From NCBI GenBank assembly GCA_932521025.1, contig OW051469.1:7390398-7454397 (forward strand): a stretch of DNA of 64,000 nucleotides. The letters run 5' to 3'. A program made the position numbers and the translations under genes. Under the pieces are notes generated by a model, which ran no database searches, was not told the DNA's origin, and saw only the letters and a list, made by a program, of their open reading frames with translations. Below are positions 31,523 through 45,450 of the stretch, one piece after another (within the stretch, counting starts at the first letter, position 1; each line of letters starts with the position of its first letter). This stretch comes from Oscheius onirici (taxonomy: Eukaryota; Nematoda; Chromadorea; Rhabditida; Rhabditidae).

Positions 31523-33753
31523 CTAACATCTCTTAAAATCGTGTTGTTTAGACTTATGATTATCTCTAGGAACATACAATTCCATCATTTTATTACTCTC
31601 GAGAGAGTCAAAATAGCAGATCATATTTCCTATTACTTCGCCGACGCCACGAGCCTGCTCGTAGGTCAGCTCAAGACCGTCTATCACAAGCAAGGTGCTG
31701 TCTGCCGGCTCGCCGACTCCTTCAACATCAAGATCTTGGAGATCAGCTCGGTCCATAATCTCACAGAGCGTTCGCAGCTGTCTCTTCTTGATCTGGTTGG
31801 CCTCTTTTCTCGTCTCATTCGCCTTTTTCCTCTTCCAATTGTTCTCCTGGGCCTTTCGACCACGGTGCTTCTTTAGAGGACGACCGCCTTTGTTCTGTAT
31901 AACGGAAGTTGTAATGAGGAAGAGAGAGACTACCTTTGGCTGGTCAATCGACTCCACGCGATCCTGTCCAAATCCCAAAGCTCGACTTAAAGCCTTGTAC
32001 CAGTCTTCTTGCTCGATCTTGGTCGATAACCTTCTCTGTAAATTCTAACAGTTTTTTTTCTCTTTCTCACTCTCACCTTTTCCACAGCCAAAAAATACAG
32101 TTCAGTCGAGAATTTCAGTTGAAAACCACAAGGCTCCCGTTCAAGAAAGGCTTCCGGATGAAGTCGTCTCTGTATCTCTTCTTCCTTCTTCTTCTCCCTC
32201 AATTTGATTCTGTGCTGTCGAAGTGACAGGTTTTTATCAAGCATCGGTGGTCCTTCTTCATCGTCGACGGGACTGTCAGCCTCTACTGCTTCTCCGGAAT
32301 AGGGCATCATCTGCAGAGTGGGTAGATCTCTGGCCCCTCTTTGTCGTTTCATCGCTCTTTTGGCTCTTGCTAAAAGCCTCGCATTCTTCTCCTTTTTCTT
32401 GTTATCTTCTTCGATTTTGATCCTTTTCTTTCTCTCGTCTACCGCATCTTTTTCATCTTGAATCCGCTTTCTCCTTGCCTTTAGAGATTCGAATTGCCGG
32501 GTGTCTGGAAGATACATTTTCGGTAATTTCCCACTACCAAAACTGAGGCTAGTAATGCATTTAGCTGCCACTCAAATTGAAGGTGCGTTTCTCTTCCTCA
32601 AAGACAAAAGTTTGGTAAAATTTGAAGGCCTCTACCAAGCGCTAACGCTTCTTTGTCCAGGGACCTGCGTTGTACATGTCTCTAGCAAATTGTATAAATG
32701 GGATTGGAAGCACCGATCAGTCAAGATTCAGTAAGCATCATCAAAATGGTTGGGTTGAAGACTAGATTTTTAAGTTTTTCAGCACTTTGACAAGTTATCA
32801 ATAAGATCGGAAAGTTGAAAACTCATCTTCAACCCAGCAAAGCGCTTACGTGATTGCGTACTTTCTCACAACGAAGTGTTCCAGTATTATCAGCCAGTAG
32901 GAGAACTTGTTTCACTTTTTCCAGAAACCGAAAAATAATAGAAAAAACTCACCGAAAGCTGCTAAATTCGGCACTGGAAGTTTTTCCTGCTTCACCAGAG
33001 CCATTCTCAGTAGAGATCCGTTCTTCTCTTCCCGAATGTTCATCTTCCCAAGGGTCTCGACATTTCTTCTTTCCAGAGCCAACAGCTCCCTCTCTCCTAT
33101 CTTTCGAATCTTCTTTTTCAGCAAATTGGCGGCATGTTCTCGTTCAATTTGGGTCAACTCCTCATGATCTCTCTTTGCCTTCTCCTGTCGCCTCGTCTCG
33201 GCCAAGACGAGTCGCTGAATCTCTAATTCCATCGTCTGCTTGAGCTCTTTCTTATTTTTCTCTTCGACCTGTTTAAAAATTTCCTGGCGCAGCTCCTCCA
33301 CCGCCCTTTGTACCTCCACGGAGGCACTTTCAATCATAGTCTCTTCCTCATATCGGGTCCGGATCCTTTTCTTTAGAGGCACAGCCGGACTGAGGATTCG
33401 TTCTGGTCGAACGGCATCGGTTTCTATGCCATTCTCCTGTGGTGACAAAGCCGGAGGCAGGGAATCACCACTCGCTGACACTGGAGAATCATTTTGAGGC
33501 TCAATGATCGGATGACCGGGATGGGCTGCATCGGGAGAAGAACATATGTGGCGTGAGGAACATGCCTAAACTTAGTTCTGTTCTCTGTGAGTCCACGTTA
33601 AGATTCAGTTCATTTTCAAATGGTTTTTCATTCCGAACAGTGTAGCGAAACCATGGGACTTAAAATTAAAATAAGGTAAAGACTAACCGCGGAACTCGAG
33701 GAAGCCTTCAGGCTGAAGGGATCTTCCAGCTGCTTGATCATCAAGAGTAATCT
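31523..33753 (-). CDS. Lys/Arg/Glu-rich coiled-coil protein, probably nuclear, 5' end not found
   Basis: At least six exons join in phase. The most upstream one found (ending 33753) reads RLLLMIKQLEDPFSLKASSS. It is followed by ACSSRHICSSPDAAHPGHP, then a region with PLKKRIRTRYEEETMIESAS and a long charged helix (VQRAVEELRQEIFKQVEEKN onward). Another basic helix follows (FESLKARRKRIQDEKDAVDE), then RRLSTKIEQEDWYKALSRAL, GGRPLKKHRGRKAQENNWKR, and an acidic C-terminus to TAG at 31523-31525. Several KR-rich patches look like nuclear localisation signals. No catalytic motif is visible and I do not recognise the family. An RNA-processing, chromatin or nucleolar role is only a guess from composition. 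The start exon must lie upstream of 33753. Confidence 0.65.
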
Positions 33754-33756
33754 CTG

Positions 33757-35497
33757 AAAAAAGGCTGATTACGTTGTGAGCAAGGTAACATTAGTGAAGG
33801 TAACAAGTCGAACGAATTGGAGAGAAAAGCGTTTTTAATTATTGTTTTTGACAAAAGACTTGTTAATTTGATAGCTAAGGTCCGAAAAATGATTAAATAC
33901 AATCTTCTAACTTTACCCGTTAGAACTGGTCAGGAGTTATCCTGGATGATTTTAACACTTATAATGCATTTTGTAAAGTTCATCTGAGGATTAATCTTGA
34001 CAGATGTAACAAGTCTCTAGCAAATTGTATACGATGATGTATCATCAAAACAAATTTGAAAGTTTTTGATTAACTATTTAAAGCGACCTTACTATAGGCA
34101 CCCCTCAGCGCTAACAATAAGATAACCTGAGGCTTCCAAGTACGCATCTAATTAAGTACAAGGGAGATTATAAGACAGTAGTTTTAGGGGAAAGTCGCAA
34201 AAAACTGAGGTGTGAGAGCGTTAAAGACCAGAGCTCCGTCTCGGGAGGAGCCCTCTCGATCGATGACCCAGTCCCTGATTATCTTGGAGCAGAAAACAAC
34301 ATGGCGGGATATGGAGTCGGTTCGTGACCAGAGAGTCTAATAGGCAATGTTGACAGTAAATGTTGGAGTAATCAGAAGGTTAAGATAACCAAGCTCTTAA
34401 CAAGTCGCCCTTATAGAAATTGGACAAATTTATAGGCTTTTTGCGAGGCTATAAAAACAACCGGGACGGAGCGGCACAAAAACACGAGCCTCGATCAGTG
34501 CGCTCCTGCGCCAATGGTCTCGCCCCGATTGTCGTATACTGGCATTCACTCATTTTGGATAAAAGAACAAGGAAAAATATGGAGAAGATGTTTATTTCGC
34601 TTAGTTTTCTCAAAGACTTTAATAAGGATTTAGTTGGCAGAGAAAAAGGTACTTTCTGAAAGAAGTGTCTAGAAGAAACGAAAAGGTGATCCAACACCTT
34701 TTGAGTTATTGCCACTGAGCTGAATTGATAATTTGCTTATTTCTTGCCTCAAATGTAACATCTTATCCAGTTGAACAGAGAAAAATTGGGCAACCGCCAA
34801 ACATTGGTTTTTTTAGCTTGATTCAAGAACGTCATAAAACTGTCCTGGAGTACCCTGTACACTGATCAAACCTATCTTGTCAATAATTCGCGGCATAAAA
34901 TTAGCAGAATGGATTAGACATAAGTAAAAGAAAAGGGAGACTTTGATCAATTAACTAGGTATACTACGTTTCACAGGTACGCAGGTACGAAAGTTGCGGA
35001 GAGTCAAGTTGTAATTTATGGGTCGATAGTTGGTCGAGACTACACACAACTTTAATGATATCACAAGATTGTGGTTAGAAAAAAATTACTATATTTAGAT
35101 TAATTGCTTTTGGTTGTCTGACCTGTTTGCCTGGCTAATTGTTTCCTGACCTAGCAGATTGATTCAGAGAGACGGGACAAGCTATCAAAGGAAGGGGTGG
35201 CCACATGTGACTGCTCCTGATTAGGATGTCTACTTTAATCCGACCTTCTAGTGACTTGTAACCTCTTCTACCAAGATCAGACTTCTTCTTCAATTACATT
35301 CACAATAATTTATTCGTCTGTAAAAAATGTACATTGTTCTGGCTGACATATGGCTGAAATATCACAAATGCAAGGAGAGATAATCGTATTGCGCACTGAG
35401 TGTTGTACACGAGTTTTGGGGGTGTGTGGATGTGGGTTAATACTGTGAGCTTTCACACGTCTCTGCAAATTGTTTCTATTAGTGCCTTCTCAATTGG
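33757..35497. other. Intergenic or 5' intron sequence
   Basis: It probably contains the missing first exon of the 31.5-33.8 kb gene, but none could be chosen with confidence. The minus-strand AATAAA at 35309-35314 belongs to the RhoGEF gene. Confidence 0.35.
35309..35314 (-). terminator. Polyadenylation signal of the RhoGEF gene
   Basis: AATAAA on the minus strand, about 185 bp after the stop at 35498. Confidence 0.6.
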
Positions 35498-38400
35498 TTA
35501 AACTAACGACGTTTCTAGCTTGCTATCCAAAATAAACTTGAGGAGTTCTTCTCGTTTGGACTCTTCTTTCGGCAATGGGGGCAGTTCTGGCAACTCCTTC
35601 TCTACATCTTTTAAATCGACAGGCGGTGGGATTTCTGGGAGTGGCGGAGCTGGAGGAGAGGCCTTCTCCTCTTTCTCCGAAACATCCACATCCAGTTCAT
35701 CCAGCGAAATGTTGAGAGTCGATTCCGAAGGAGACTCGTTCACCGCGACACTGGTCACATGACATTTCGTCGTGGGCTCGATTCCGTCAGAAGACGAAGA
35801 GATTCCCGAGGTTGAACTGCCGAAAGAGTCTGTCGAGGCGACTGTCGAGGCCTGTGAACTGCGACGACTGTGCTCTCCCAGTCTGGCACTGATCTTTCGA
35901 CTACTTCCTCCGTTTACGTTCAGGGAGAATCGCTTCAGAATACTCTGAGTTCCTCGAGGCTTCAGTTCGAATCCGTCCGCTGTGTGGTACCTGAAATTCA
36001 ATGTTTAGTGTTTTTTTCGAAAGTCCCCCAAGTCCAACTGTCCCTCCTTGCGTATGACCATCAATTACCTCTTTTCAAAGCGTCTCCCATGACTGGCCGG
36101 CTGTTCTTCCTCCGTTCCATTTGCATTGTTCTCGTAGCCATTCGTCATATGCAGGTCGTCATTGGCCGTCCGCGGAGACGGACTTCGCGAAGGTCTCTTC
36201 GAGCCATCGATTTCCGGACCCGATGAATTAGACCTCGACCTGGCACGGGCATGACTCTCGGTCAGATGCAGATCCACGGAACTCTTGCTGCTGCTCAAAG
36301 CGGCGGCACTGCAACTGGCAACGCTCAGCTTATGTCTGGGGATGAGACGACTGGGAGAGTCCATCGTCCTGTCCAGTTGTTCAGTCGAACTGACTGTATG
36401 GACTCTGTGCATATCTGAAAGTCGTTTTCAATATAGATCTCAAAACCAGCTTACGGTTCATGTGAGCATGAGCAGCCATACACTGAGAATCCATACTGCT
36501 GCTCTTCCGATGAGCCACAGCCGTCATTGGGTTGTACTGTCGACAGCGACCATTGCTCCATTCCGGAGCAGCTAGTTCTCCCATCGGACTGTCGTAAAGA
36601 TGAGACATCTGGACACGCTGGAAGTTGACTCGGCCGAATTCGTCGAAGGCCATCTTCAACTGATCGAGCCATCTGAAAAGTTCAAATTGTTCCAATTCCG
36701 TATATTACAACCTGTTAGTATCATCCGGATTCCCAGTCTGCATGATGTACATCTGTGAGCAAGTGTTGAACGGATTCATGTGCAGAATGTAGAACGTAGT
36801 CTCCGTAGCTTGATGATACGCACACTGGGACATGTGAATCGGTGGACGGATGATTCTCAGCCGATCTGCCTTCTTTCGACAGATCAAGAACATGTCGGTG
36901 AAGACGTAGCAATAGACATCGGTCTTTTGCCCCTGTCTGCTCTCCCGCATCTTCAGATCTCCTCTGAAGAACAGTCTTCGATGCATGTAGGGCGGTCCAT
37001 CTAGTGGAGGGGGAAACCTCATCGGCTCCGCCAGTCTCAAGACACACTTGTTCCCAGACAGTTTCTCGAACTCTTCCTGATCGATACAGTCGTAACCATC
37101 AATCTGCTGCTGGATGTCCTTCAACTGTCTAAGAAGATCATTGTTGTTGAGCTCAAAGTTTAGCTGATGGGTGGCCTGATTCACGCACTCGATCATACAC
37201 TGAATCATGGCTCGTTCTTCCTGCTCTGGAGCTTCTCTCATCACAGCGTTGAGGAGCAGACCGTAGCGGGTGATCCGTTGCATTGGCATGGCAAGAGTGT
37301 CGGACAGCTTCTGCCGCTTCATGATCTGTTGCGACTCGGCCCAGGCGACGAATTCGGCGAAGATGTGATTGTCTTTTCGCTTCTTCTGAAGGTAGGTGAG
37401 AGAGTCGTGATGCTTGTCCGTGAACTCGGTGTAGAACTGGGACCATTTGATGATGTCCGTGAACCATTTCTCGAGGAGAGAAGCGTCCAGAGGAGTGCCG
37501 GTAGATCTGAAAGATTTGGTTGAACCGATTATTTCTAGTTCGATAATAATCAGATCGGAAGGACATTGAAGAATCCTTACCTCGAAAGTCCAAGCATCTT
37601 CATGATGCAGCCTTGCCAAAAGTCGAGGTAGTGAATTTTGAAGAGTTCATTGTAGTTGAGGAATACCCTGTCCACATCAATATCCTTCAAATAGCCGTCT
37701 CTCTTCAGACCATTCAGATAGTACTTCAGATCAGCCATCGTCTTTAGAACGTCGATGTAGCTCTTCTCAGTTGTGACCAGCTCCCAGAGAGCTTCCTGTT
37801 GCTTACAGAGTCGTCCAGGCAGATCCTGCTTGACAATTTCTCTCCAATTGGACTCGAGGTCCAAGTCGCGAAAGTCAGCCGCCAATGAATTGGCCTTCAT
37901 CTCCTCGAGTCTGGCAACCATTTCGGTCTTGTCTTTTCCAAAACTGAACAGAGAGATCCGAGAAGATGCTACAGATCTGGCCCGACGTGTTCCACCATCA
38001 TCATAAGGTTCAGCAGACGTGGAAGCGTCGTCCAGGATCGAGACATCTCTGAAAGTTTATGCAATGAGAGAGACTGAGAGACAGCGACCAACCTGAGAGA
38101 ACTATCATTGCTCTTTCCTTCAGTCTCGTCTGATCCACTGAACAGCTTGTTCTCTGAGTGCTGGCGTGACGTCTTGGCCATCTGAACCAAATTTCAACCT
38201 GCAAAACCTCATCTCTTACCATTCTAGAATTGGCGAAAGACGACTTTCTGCTGACAGCTTCAGCACTCATCTTTCGCGTAGGTCTCTCACCCGGTGAATC
38301 GTCCATTGAGGCTGTAGCGCGGGAATGTCTTCCAACCCGCATAGCACCTCGCCCTGAATGATGGAGCTATGTTAGGAGGGCGGAAGGGAAGGCCTTTTTC

Positions 38401-41400
38401 GCATATGCTGCTTTTATGTTTTCGGAGGAAATTGGATTGCCGAGACGGGCTCTGGGAGGGCACCTTAGGGGAGTTAAAGAACAAGGCGCTTAATCGCAGA
38501 ACTCGGCTAATTGGAGAGACGACGCGTCTGTCTGAATTATTCGGAACGTCGAGGGGATTAGAGACACAAGTTAGCCGAGCAGCTTTGAGCAAGAGAGAAA
38601 GGTTTGCGTGTGAAGAAGAGCCACGAGATCAAAGGCACAACTATTAAAAGCTGATATACGTTGAATCAAGTACTCTGCTAAACTAAGCTGTAGAGTTTCT
38701 GCTTGAAAATTGTAAGGTGAAAGGCACCAGTTTCCAGAGAAAGTTGATCCAAGTTTCTAGATCAGGAAAGGTTAACTGAAAACTGAATCCGACTTGACAA
38801 CCCATGAAGCTTGCAGGTCAGGTCAAAGGTACAACTTTGCATGAGATTCCTTGAAAATGTTCAATGAACATTGTGGATATAAAATGGTGGGAATCTGAGA
38901 CTGTCAACACGTTGCCCAATAATGCAGACAATTCCCACGAGCCGAGAATTTTTCTCTTTCAAAAGAAATCGAAGAAGAAGAGGACTAATTAGCTCGTCAA
39001 AACTGAGGGAAGAAGCTCTTGGTCGTTCTCTCTCGCAGGATCATAAAATGGCATGGGCTCTGGGGGCACACACACCTGACACATGCATTTCTGCCGACCC
39101 TTTCTCTGACAAATCAAAAAACTAACGTGCTCTGGAGCAGGGACTGAGTTCGACGACGCGTTGCATGTTCTGAGTCAGGACTCTCTCTCGCCGTTTAGTA
39201 GGGGGAGTTGGCTCGTTAGTGAATCACGAATTCTCTTCCTGATAGTCGACACCTCGAGTGGGTCATAGTTTTGAGATGCAAAACATCGAAATATTAGCTA
39301 TGAGGAAACGGAGCACTATGTGACCTCCGTCTTATTATTGAGTTTTGACTTCTTAGGGGAAGAGTTTCGCCTTATTTGGAGGAAAGGAGAGTCTCGACCA
39401 CCCACAAAGCCTCTGGGCACACATTAAGGATTCACGCTTTTTGCTCTATCCCATCTCTAAAAAAGGAAATGAATGCCTTAGGAGGACAGAGAGAGACCAA
39501 ACTTCCAGACTTGGTATGAGTGACAGAATGAGACCACATCCTGGTTCTTCGAAACGAGGCGACTCTCCCAAAAGTTCCTGTGGAGGATCAGACTGAATCA
39601 TTCCGTGCAGACGGAAGGAAGCACGGGCAGAAATGAAACTGAATCGGACTGTCGTCCGTGAATAGTGAGCTAATGACAAACGAGACCACAGGTAAATCAG
39701 GACCGCGGAGCGAAAGAAAGAGACGGAGACAATTGGGAAAGAAGTGTGCCCCTCCGGCTGAAAGACTCTGAACACCCACGCGGAGAGAGAGAGGAGGTAA
39801 TGGGGGAAAATGAGTGGCGCCGGTAACTGGGCCACACTGGCGCAAGGAAACCGAGAAAGAGCGGACTTACAGAGGGCTGAACGGTCTTCGGCTGACTGAC
39901 AATGGGCTAGACGACGCATTGGGAAGAAGAACATATGTGAGCGAGTTAAGCTCTTCAGGGCGGCAAAGGGCCAAGAGATGGCCGCGGGCGGTACAGGAGA
40001 GAGTACTTTTAAAGCGAGAGAAGCTTCCTGTCAACAGACTTATGTCAGGTCATTTTTGAGAAATATTGAGGAGGGGTAGAAGGGGGCTCTCAGTTCAAGA
40101 AGAGAGGGTTCATATGCTAAAGATCACCGAGAAGAGTTGATTGGAGTGTCTGTGGAGTGGGACAGACTGATCTCATAGGACAAGTCGAGGAGTTTATCAG
40201 GTGAAAACGAGTGTATTCAAAGCTTTTGTGGAAGCAGTTCGCGCGATGACTCTTCATCGCAGTCAGAGACTAAAACATTATTTCCAACCCCTTTTTTGGT
40301 CCTATGGCTTCAGCTTGTCGATCAAAACAACGTTTTTTGCAATGCCTCGGATTAGATGAAAGGCTTCGACACGAAAAATCATTTCTAGCCTGAATACTGG
40401 TATACTGGTTTCTACATTTCTATGCTTTGCAATGTTCTATGAACTTGTTCTTTTTGAAGTGGTTTTCAGAACATCTAACAATAAAACGTGTATGCGAACC
40501 TTTCTTCGAAGAGTTGTAGGCGCGATACTATCCTATTAGAGTCTTAATTTGATTATTCTGATAGGATATTTTCCTCTTTAAAGACGAGGAAAAAAGGATG
40601 TATTTTCTCTAGAAGACTACGTAGAAAGAGAGCTCAAAGTATCAGAAGTCAGAATCCGAATGATCTGGTAGCGGAAGGCTGAGCCACTTCCCCCGAAGCT
40701 GCAATCACAAAGCTGAACCCTTTTTTCCAAATCACACGACCTCTGCTCAGAAATCTTCTATTTCAATTCTATCAGAAACAGGTGCAATTCTATTCTTGGA
40801 GCCACAAGGAACAAAGACCCAGTAGTTTGCTAATTAACGGCCTTGTTGCGTGTTTGAGAGGGGATAAACAAGAAGTTTTTTTTGAGGGAGCCGATACAAT
40901 AGGGGAATGAGAAAAAACTATAGAGAATGATGAGAATAGAAGCGAAAGAGAGTGCAGGATTACTAGTTTTTGGAGGTCGCCATAGGCTGCGAGTGAGAAG
41001 AGAGAACCGGACAGAAATTGCCGAAATCGGCTACTACCCAGCCGCTTTTCTTTTAAAGGACTTAAAATCATTAAATACTTCACCTTTGAAGAATCAGAGT
41101 CCCGCTACGATTTCGGTTCTTTTGCAAGATCCGATAAATAAAAAATGCTTTCAAGAAATGCCAAGAAATTGGGTCTTCCCACGATTTCCCAGATCAACAA
41201 CCAAATAGAGACTTACATCGGAAGACGACAGCCTGCACATCGGACATTTTCGGTGGGAGTGAAGGACTTTGTCGCCCTTCTGGTTGGCCCAGTTTGCATA
41301 AATCGGTTAGGAGGACTGGGGACCTTTTCGAGATGCGTGGCAATAAGTGAGAAAGAGGACCAGGAATCTAGAGGAAGTGGTCTGCAAAAGACTGGAGGAA

Positions 41401-42115
41401 ATCCGAAGCGAGAGAGGGCTCTATTCCGTGAGAAAACAGCTCCACCGGGGGCGGTGGTCCTCCCTCCAAGTTCATGTGAAACTTGTGAGACTAATTAGGA
41501 AGGGCGCTTGGAAAAAGGAGAAAAGAAGAGGGGATCAGTCACGCCGCCTGAATCTGCCGGGAGGGGATAACGGGCCCGGATTACACCGGCCCATGGCGAT
41601 CGGCATAATTGACCGAACAGAGGGCCGACAGATGGACCTACCTCGGATGAGTATCCTCTGACCGACGAAAAATCTCGACTCGGAATTCTCGGGGACTGGC
41701 GTGTGACTCCCTTCCAGATAGAAAGCCACGTCATTAACACTCATCCCGCGTGTTCTCAAAGGCTCTGGAAAAATGCATAAAGTAGATCTCTCAGTCTCTC
41801 TTTCGACTTACCTTCAAAAAGTTCATATAGTCTCATTGCAGGGTCGATGACCAGACTGACATCGGATCCGTCCGGAAAGGAAGCAATACAGTAGTTGACC
41901 AGACCGCCGCCGCTGCCGTCAATTTCCACGGCGTGGTAACGGTTCTGAAAGTCACACAAATAGACAGCCGTCTTGTTGGTGGGATTAGCCTGGTCGGCCT
42001 TATTATATTTTGATGCGTCGCGCCTAATTTCCTCGTCGAGGAGTAAACAACGGCGGAATGAGTGAGGAACACTTCTTCGAAAAGACGAATTTCCAGACAT
42101 AAAGTGCGGATTCAT
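35498..42115 (-). CDS. PLEKHG5-like Rho guanine nucleotide exchange factor (DH-PH)
   Basis: This is a large gene with a 3.3 kb intron (about 38357-41638) whose phase-1 junction joins cleanly ([15 protein letters not shown]). The N-terminal exons give [20 protein letters not shown] and [15 protein letters not shown], like the ubiquitin-like region of PLEKHG5. The DH domain starts at [20 protein letters not shown] and holds [20 protein letters not shown], the conserved CR3 helix that contacts Rho. The PH domain includes [34 protein letters not shown] and, before the C-terminal helix, [13 protein letters not shown] Ser/Arg-rich tail follows, then a proline-rich stretch ([16 protein letters not shown]) that may bind SH3 domains. 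It should load GTP on RhoA-type GTPases at the cortex or at junctions. The ATG at 42115 is the first in the 5'-most exon; another upstream exon may exist at 44007-44075. Confidence 0.88.
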
Positions 42116-42149
42116 GACACTCTCACGATAGGCTTTCGTCACGTTTTAC

Positions 42150-45100
42150 GAAAAAAGCGGATAACATGCTACGTAGACGAGACATGCGGCTTCATCTTTC
42201 TCGTCTCTTAAAAAGTTGAAATGGAGTAGACCAGTTACAAGATAATTGACCTCTGTTGGGATTGCGTCAGACGGTGGGAAAATACAGAGGTTCGGAAGAA
42301 ATCCGGCTTATTTCCGGCCAGAAAACGTCTTTTCTTGGATCATGAGAAGTGCTTGCAAAGTTGTGTCTTGTGATTCGTTAAGCATTTCGTTTCAGTCCAA
42401 AGATTAAACTAAAAGGGCCGTTACTTGAGTAAATTTTGATTAAATTCATAACACCTGCTATCATTTCCTTCTACTTATAAAATTGGCTTTATAGACCCTG
42501 ATTTTCAACCATTTAAGCGGAGTACAGGAATAGTATCCGCAGCTGACACTGTGAACAAGGAACTGTGATAAAAGAGTTCTTGATCAGCAGAGAAATTTCC
42601 AATAAGATCGTCAATGTAACTCCAGAGATTCGCAAATTACTGTCCATGGGTATGAATTGATTTAATCCTACGATTTAAGTTCGAAAATCGTGGGTCAGTT
42701 CTCACTATAGTTTGTTCAGGCGGACTTTACAAAAAGTTACAGTAAAGAGTAATTCGTAGGTACGTTAGATGCTCATTGTCAGTCAAGTTCAAAACTGCGT
42801 GTTGTTTGTCTTTCTACAAAGTAAGTTAAACTGGGCAGACGCTAAACAGACTAAAGAATTACCGCCATACTTCTTCTCACAACTTTATTACTAATTGTCA
42901 AGTCTCAAAAATTTGCAGAGTCTGATGGCCTCTGATCTTGGGAAAACCAAAAGAACACTCTTTTGTCTCTTTTCCATGTCTATACTTTCATCAAAAAGCT
43001 CTTATTACATTCCTCTAACACGAAACGAAAGAACGCAAAATGATCGCTCGTTTTCATAAAAAAAGAGGGACCCTTTCTTCCCACATCTCCAGAAGGTGTC
43101 AACTTGCCCGCTTTTTGTTTGTCTAATGTGTGCGTCTCTCTCTCAGTCGCCCTTTCACCCCTCCCGATGTTGTCCTTGAATGACCTGGATAAAGTCGAGA
43201 AATAGAGAAGAGGAAGCCCCTTTCGGACTGTAAACAGATATTATGCAGATTGTCTTACCGAAAAGTCTCGAAAGACGCGACTAAAACTGGACTTTTTCAG
43301 GAGGGAAGTCATGGTTCTGGCAGAAATATCAGCTTTATCAGCCGGGACGAGAGAAGGGTGCGAGAAAAGAACGGGCACTTTTTATCTCCCACCCTTTAAG
43401 CTAAGTGACCCCGATTTTTTGGAAAACTATTGGGAACGGGTAAATGGCAAAGGAACTCCTACGCTGACAGTAAAGTAACTACCACAATTTTCGAAGGAAC
43501 ACTTGTTTTTTTCTCTAGGGGGCGAGAAGAGCCGATTGGTTGCGAACTTTGCGCAAAAAGCAAACACATTCTTGAACTGTACATGATGAACAGTCTGGGC
43601 AATTTGTGAATTCTTGAACCTTAATGAAGCTCTGATGAACAGAAACTGAGTAAGGAACCAGTCATACATTCGATATTGTGCTACAAACTTGGGTAGGTAT
43701 CTTCGACAAGAGTGGAAAATCAAAATAGATCAAAAGATGAGAAACGTTGCAAACATAGGTTTGGTTCGACAAAAGGGTTTTCATTTTCTTGCAAGTCATC
43801 AATTTTCTGAACAGAGTACGCTTGTATCTTATCTAGTAGATAGATAATATCTACAGCTTAGAAAACTATGGCAAAGGTTTAACGAAGAACAAGCTGACAT
43901 CGATTCAACATATTCACAGCTCATGCCTAAGCTTCAAACTATCCAAAAATTGGGATAGTCTCGAATTTTCAAGTGATTGAAAAACACGATATGTAAAAAG
44001 ACTTACATTCGGTTCATAGGCGTGCCATTCGTAGAGTGACGGTCTTCTGGAGCGTTGATGACCCACGGAGCTCATCGCCAGCGGCGAGTTTTGTGGAATG
44101 ACGGGCAGGGAAGGCCGACGAGCGCGAACTGCGTCTTCCCGCCAACCGAGGCTGAAACGTTTTTTATATTGGAAGGATCCAAAGGGTCAGAGGGGAGAAG
44201 ATCAAGTTGTTTTCAGCTGCTATACGCTTTGTATTTTTGGACGATGGCTCCCAAGAGAGCAATGGATTTTGCGGAACTAGGAAAAAGAGAGATAAAGACT
44301 ATTACTGATAGAGTCAGTATATGCCACGTTTTCCAGCGAAGGAAAAGCTGCAAGGAAAGGTGAAATCACTTTTTTTCTGTGGAAATGACAATCAGGAACA
44401 GAAAGAGAAGAAAACCGTTGTCTTATCAGCATCAAGCTAAAAAGAGTCAGGACTCCCAGTGTTTCTCTGTCCAGTTCAGCTTCACAACTTTCCTCCATTT
44501 CTGACCTTTCCTTCAATCAGCTCAAAGTGTCCTCCCCCGTTCACAAAGGTGCTAAGTGGCGATTGTACGCTAATACGTTTTGAACGTGCCCCAATCAGAA
44601 GGACATCTTCCTTTCCATCGAGAGGAGTACTCTTGAATTGTTTTCGTCCTAAAAGCACATGATTTGGATATTGGTCTTTTAGAGAGCATCTCGTCATGAA
44701 AGTTTCGTTATTTGTCTTCTCCCGACTCAACACCTCCAGGGGCCATTCGAAAGACGAACAAAAACAGAATTGAGAGCTTTGCTGACAGTTTGAAAACAAG
44801 TTCTCTTCAGTCCAGTACAGCCTCTTTTAAGAAAGAGACTAATCCAACCCGTTCCCCTTTCGTAATTGGCAGTCAAGGAAGGCCGAGAGGGCTTACAGGA
44901 AAGCCCACCTCACCCTTTTTACACAATGAAACAGGAGATTAATGATATTAATGCTCTTGGCATAACAATGATTTCTTATGATTTATGCAGAGCGTAAGAG
45001 AGGGAGAGAGCGGGGCTGCAATCGGAACTTCGGAACAGACATGAGGAAATCATGGAACCAGCTGTTTGATAGAAGAGAAAGTAGATTTTGATCTTTGAGG

Positions 45101-45450
45101 TCTAGGTTTTGATGAACAAAAGAATCCTCTGGCAAAAGTGGCTATGAAAGTTTACCCTGATGCCCTTCTAATGTTCCAAAAGATTGATAGAACTGAGCGT
45201 GCCCAGAAAATCTGACTACACTATTCCGAAACAGCCTGGGCTTCCTCTAGGAAGCTGAAAGATTGCATATTTTCTGAATCTCGGAGCGAATCTCTTCGAA
45301 TTTGATAAGTGCGGTTAAAGTAAGGTTGTAAAAGATAGAGTTGGTCGTGACTGAAAAAGGGAAGACTACAGGAGCTAGGAAACAGCAGGAACCTTGTTGG
45401 GAAGTTCATTTCAATGGTCGACAGAACTCTGAATAAAAGCTAGACAGTGT
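42150..45450. other. Intergenic stretch apart from one candidate exon
   Basis: No gene was recognised. The plus strand is noticeably purine-rich in places (GAGAGA-type runs). Open frames at 43427 and 44482 have no splice support. Confidence 0.4.
44007..44075 (-). other. Possible alternative or upstream first exon of the RhoGEF gene
   Basis: A 23-codon frame, MSSVGHQRSRRPSLYEWHAYEPN split here as MSSVGHQRSRRP then SLYEWHAYEPN, ends exactly at the donor GTAAGT in phase 0. It lies on the same strand 1.9 kb upstream of the RhoGEF's first safe exon. No clear acceptor for it was found near 42120-42150, so the link is unproven. Confidence 0.35.

Noticed and set aside
39446-40059. Open frames of 81-162 codons on both strands
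   Set aside because: They lie in the 3.3 kb intron of the RhoGEF gene, have no acceptor or donor in phase and are rich in Ser/Arg/Leu as expected from GA/CT-rich DNA.
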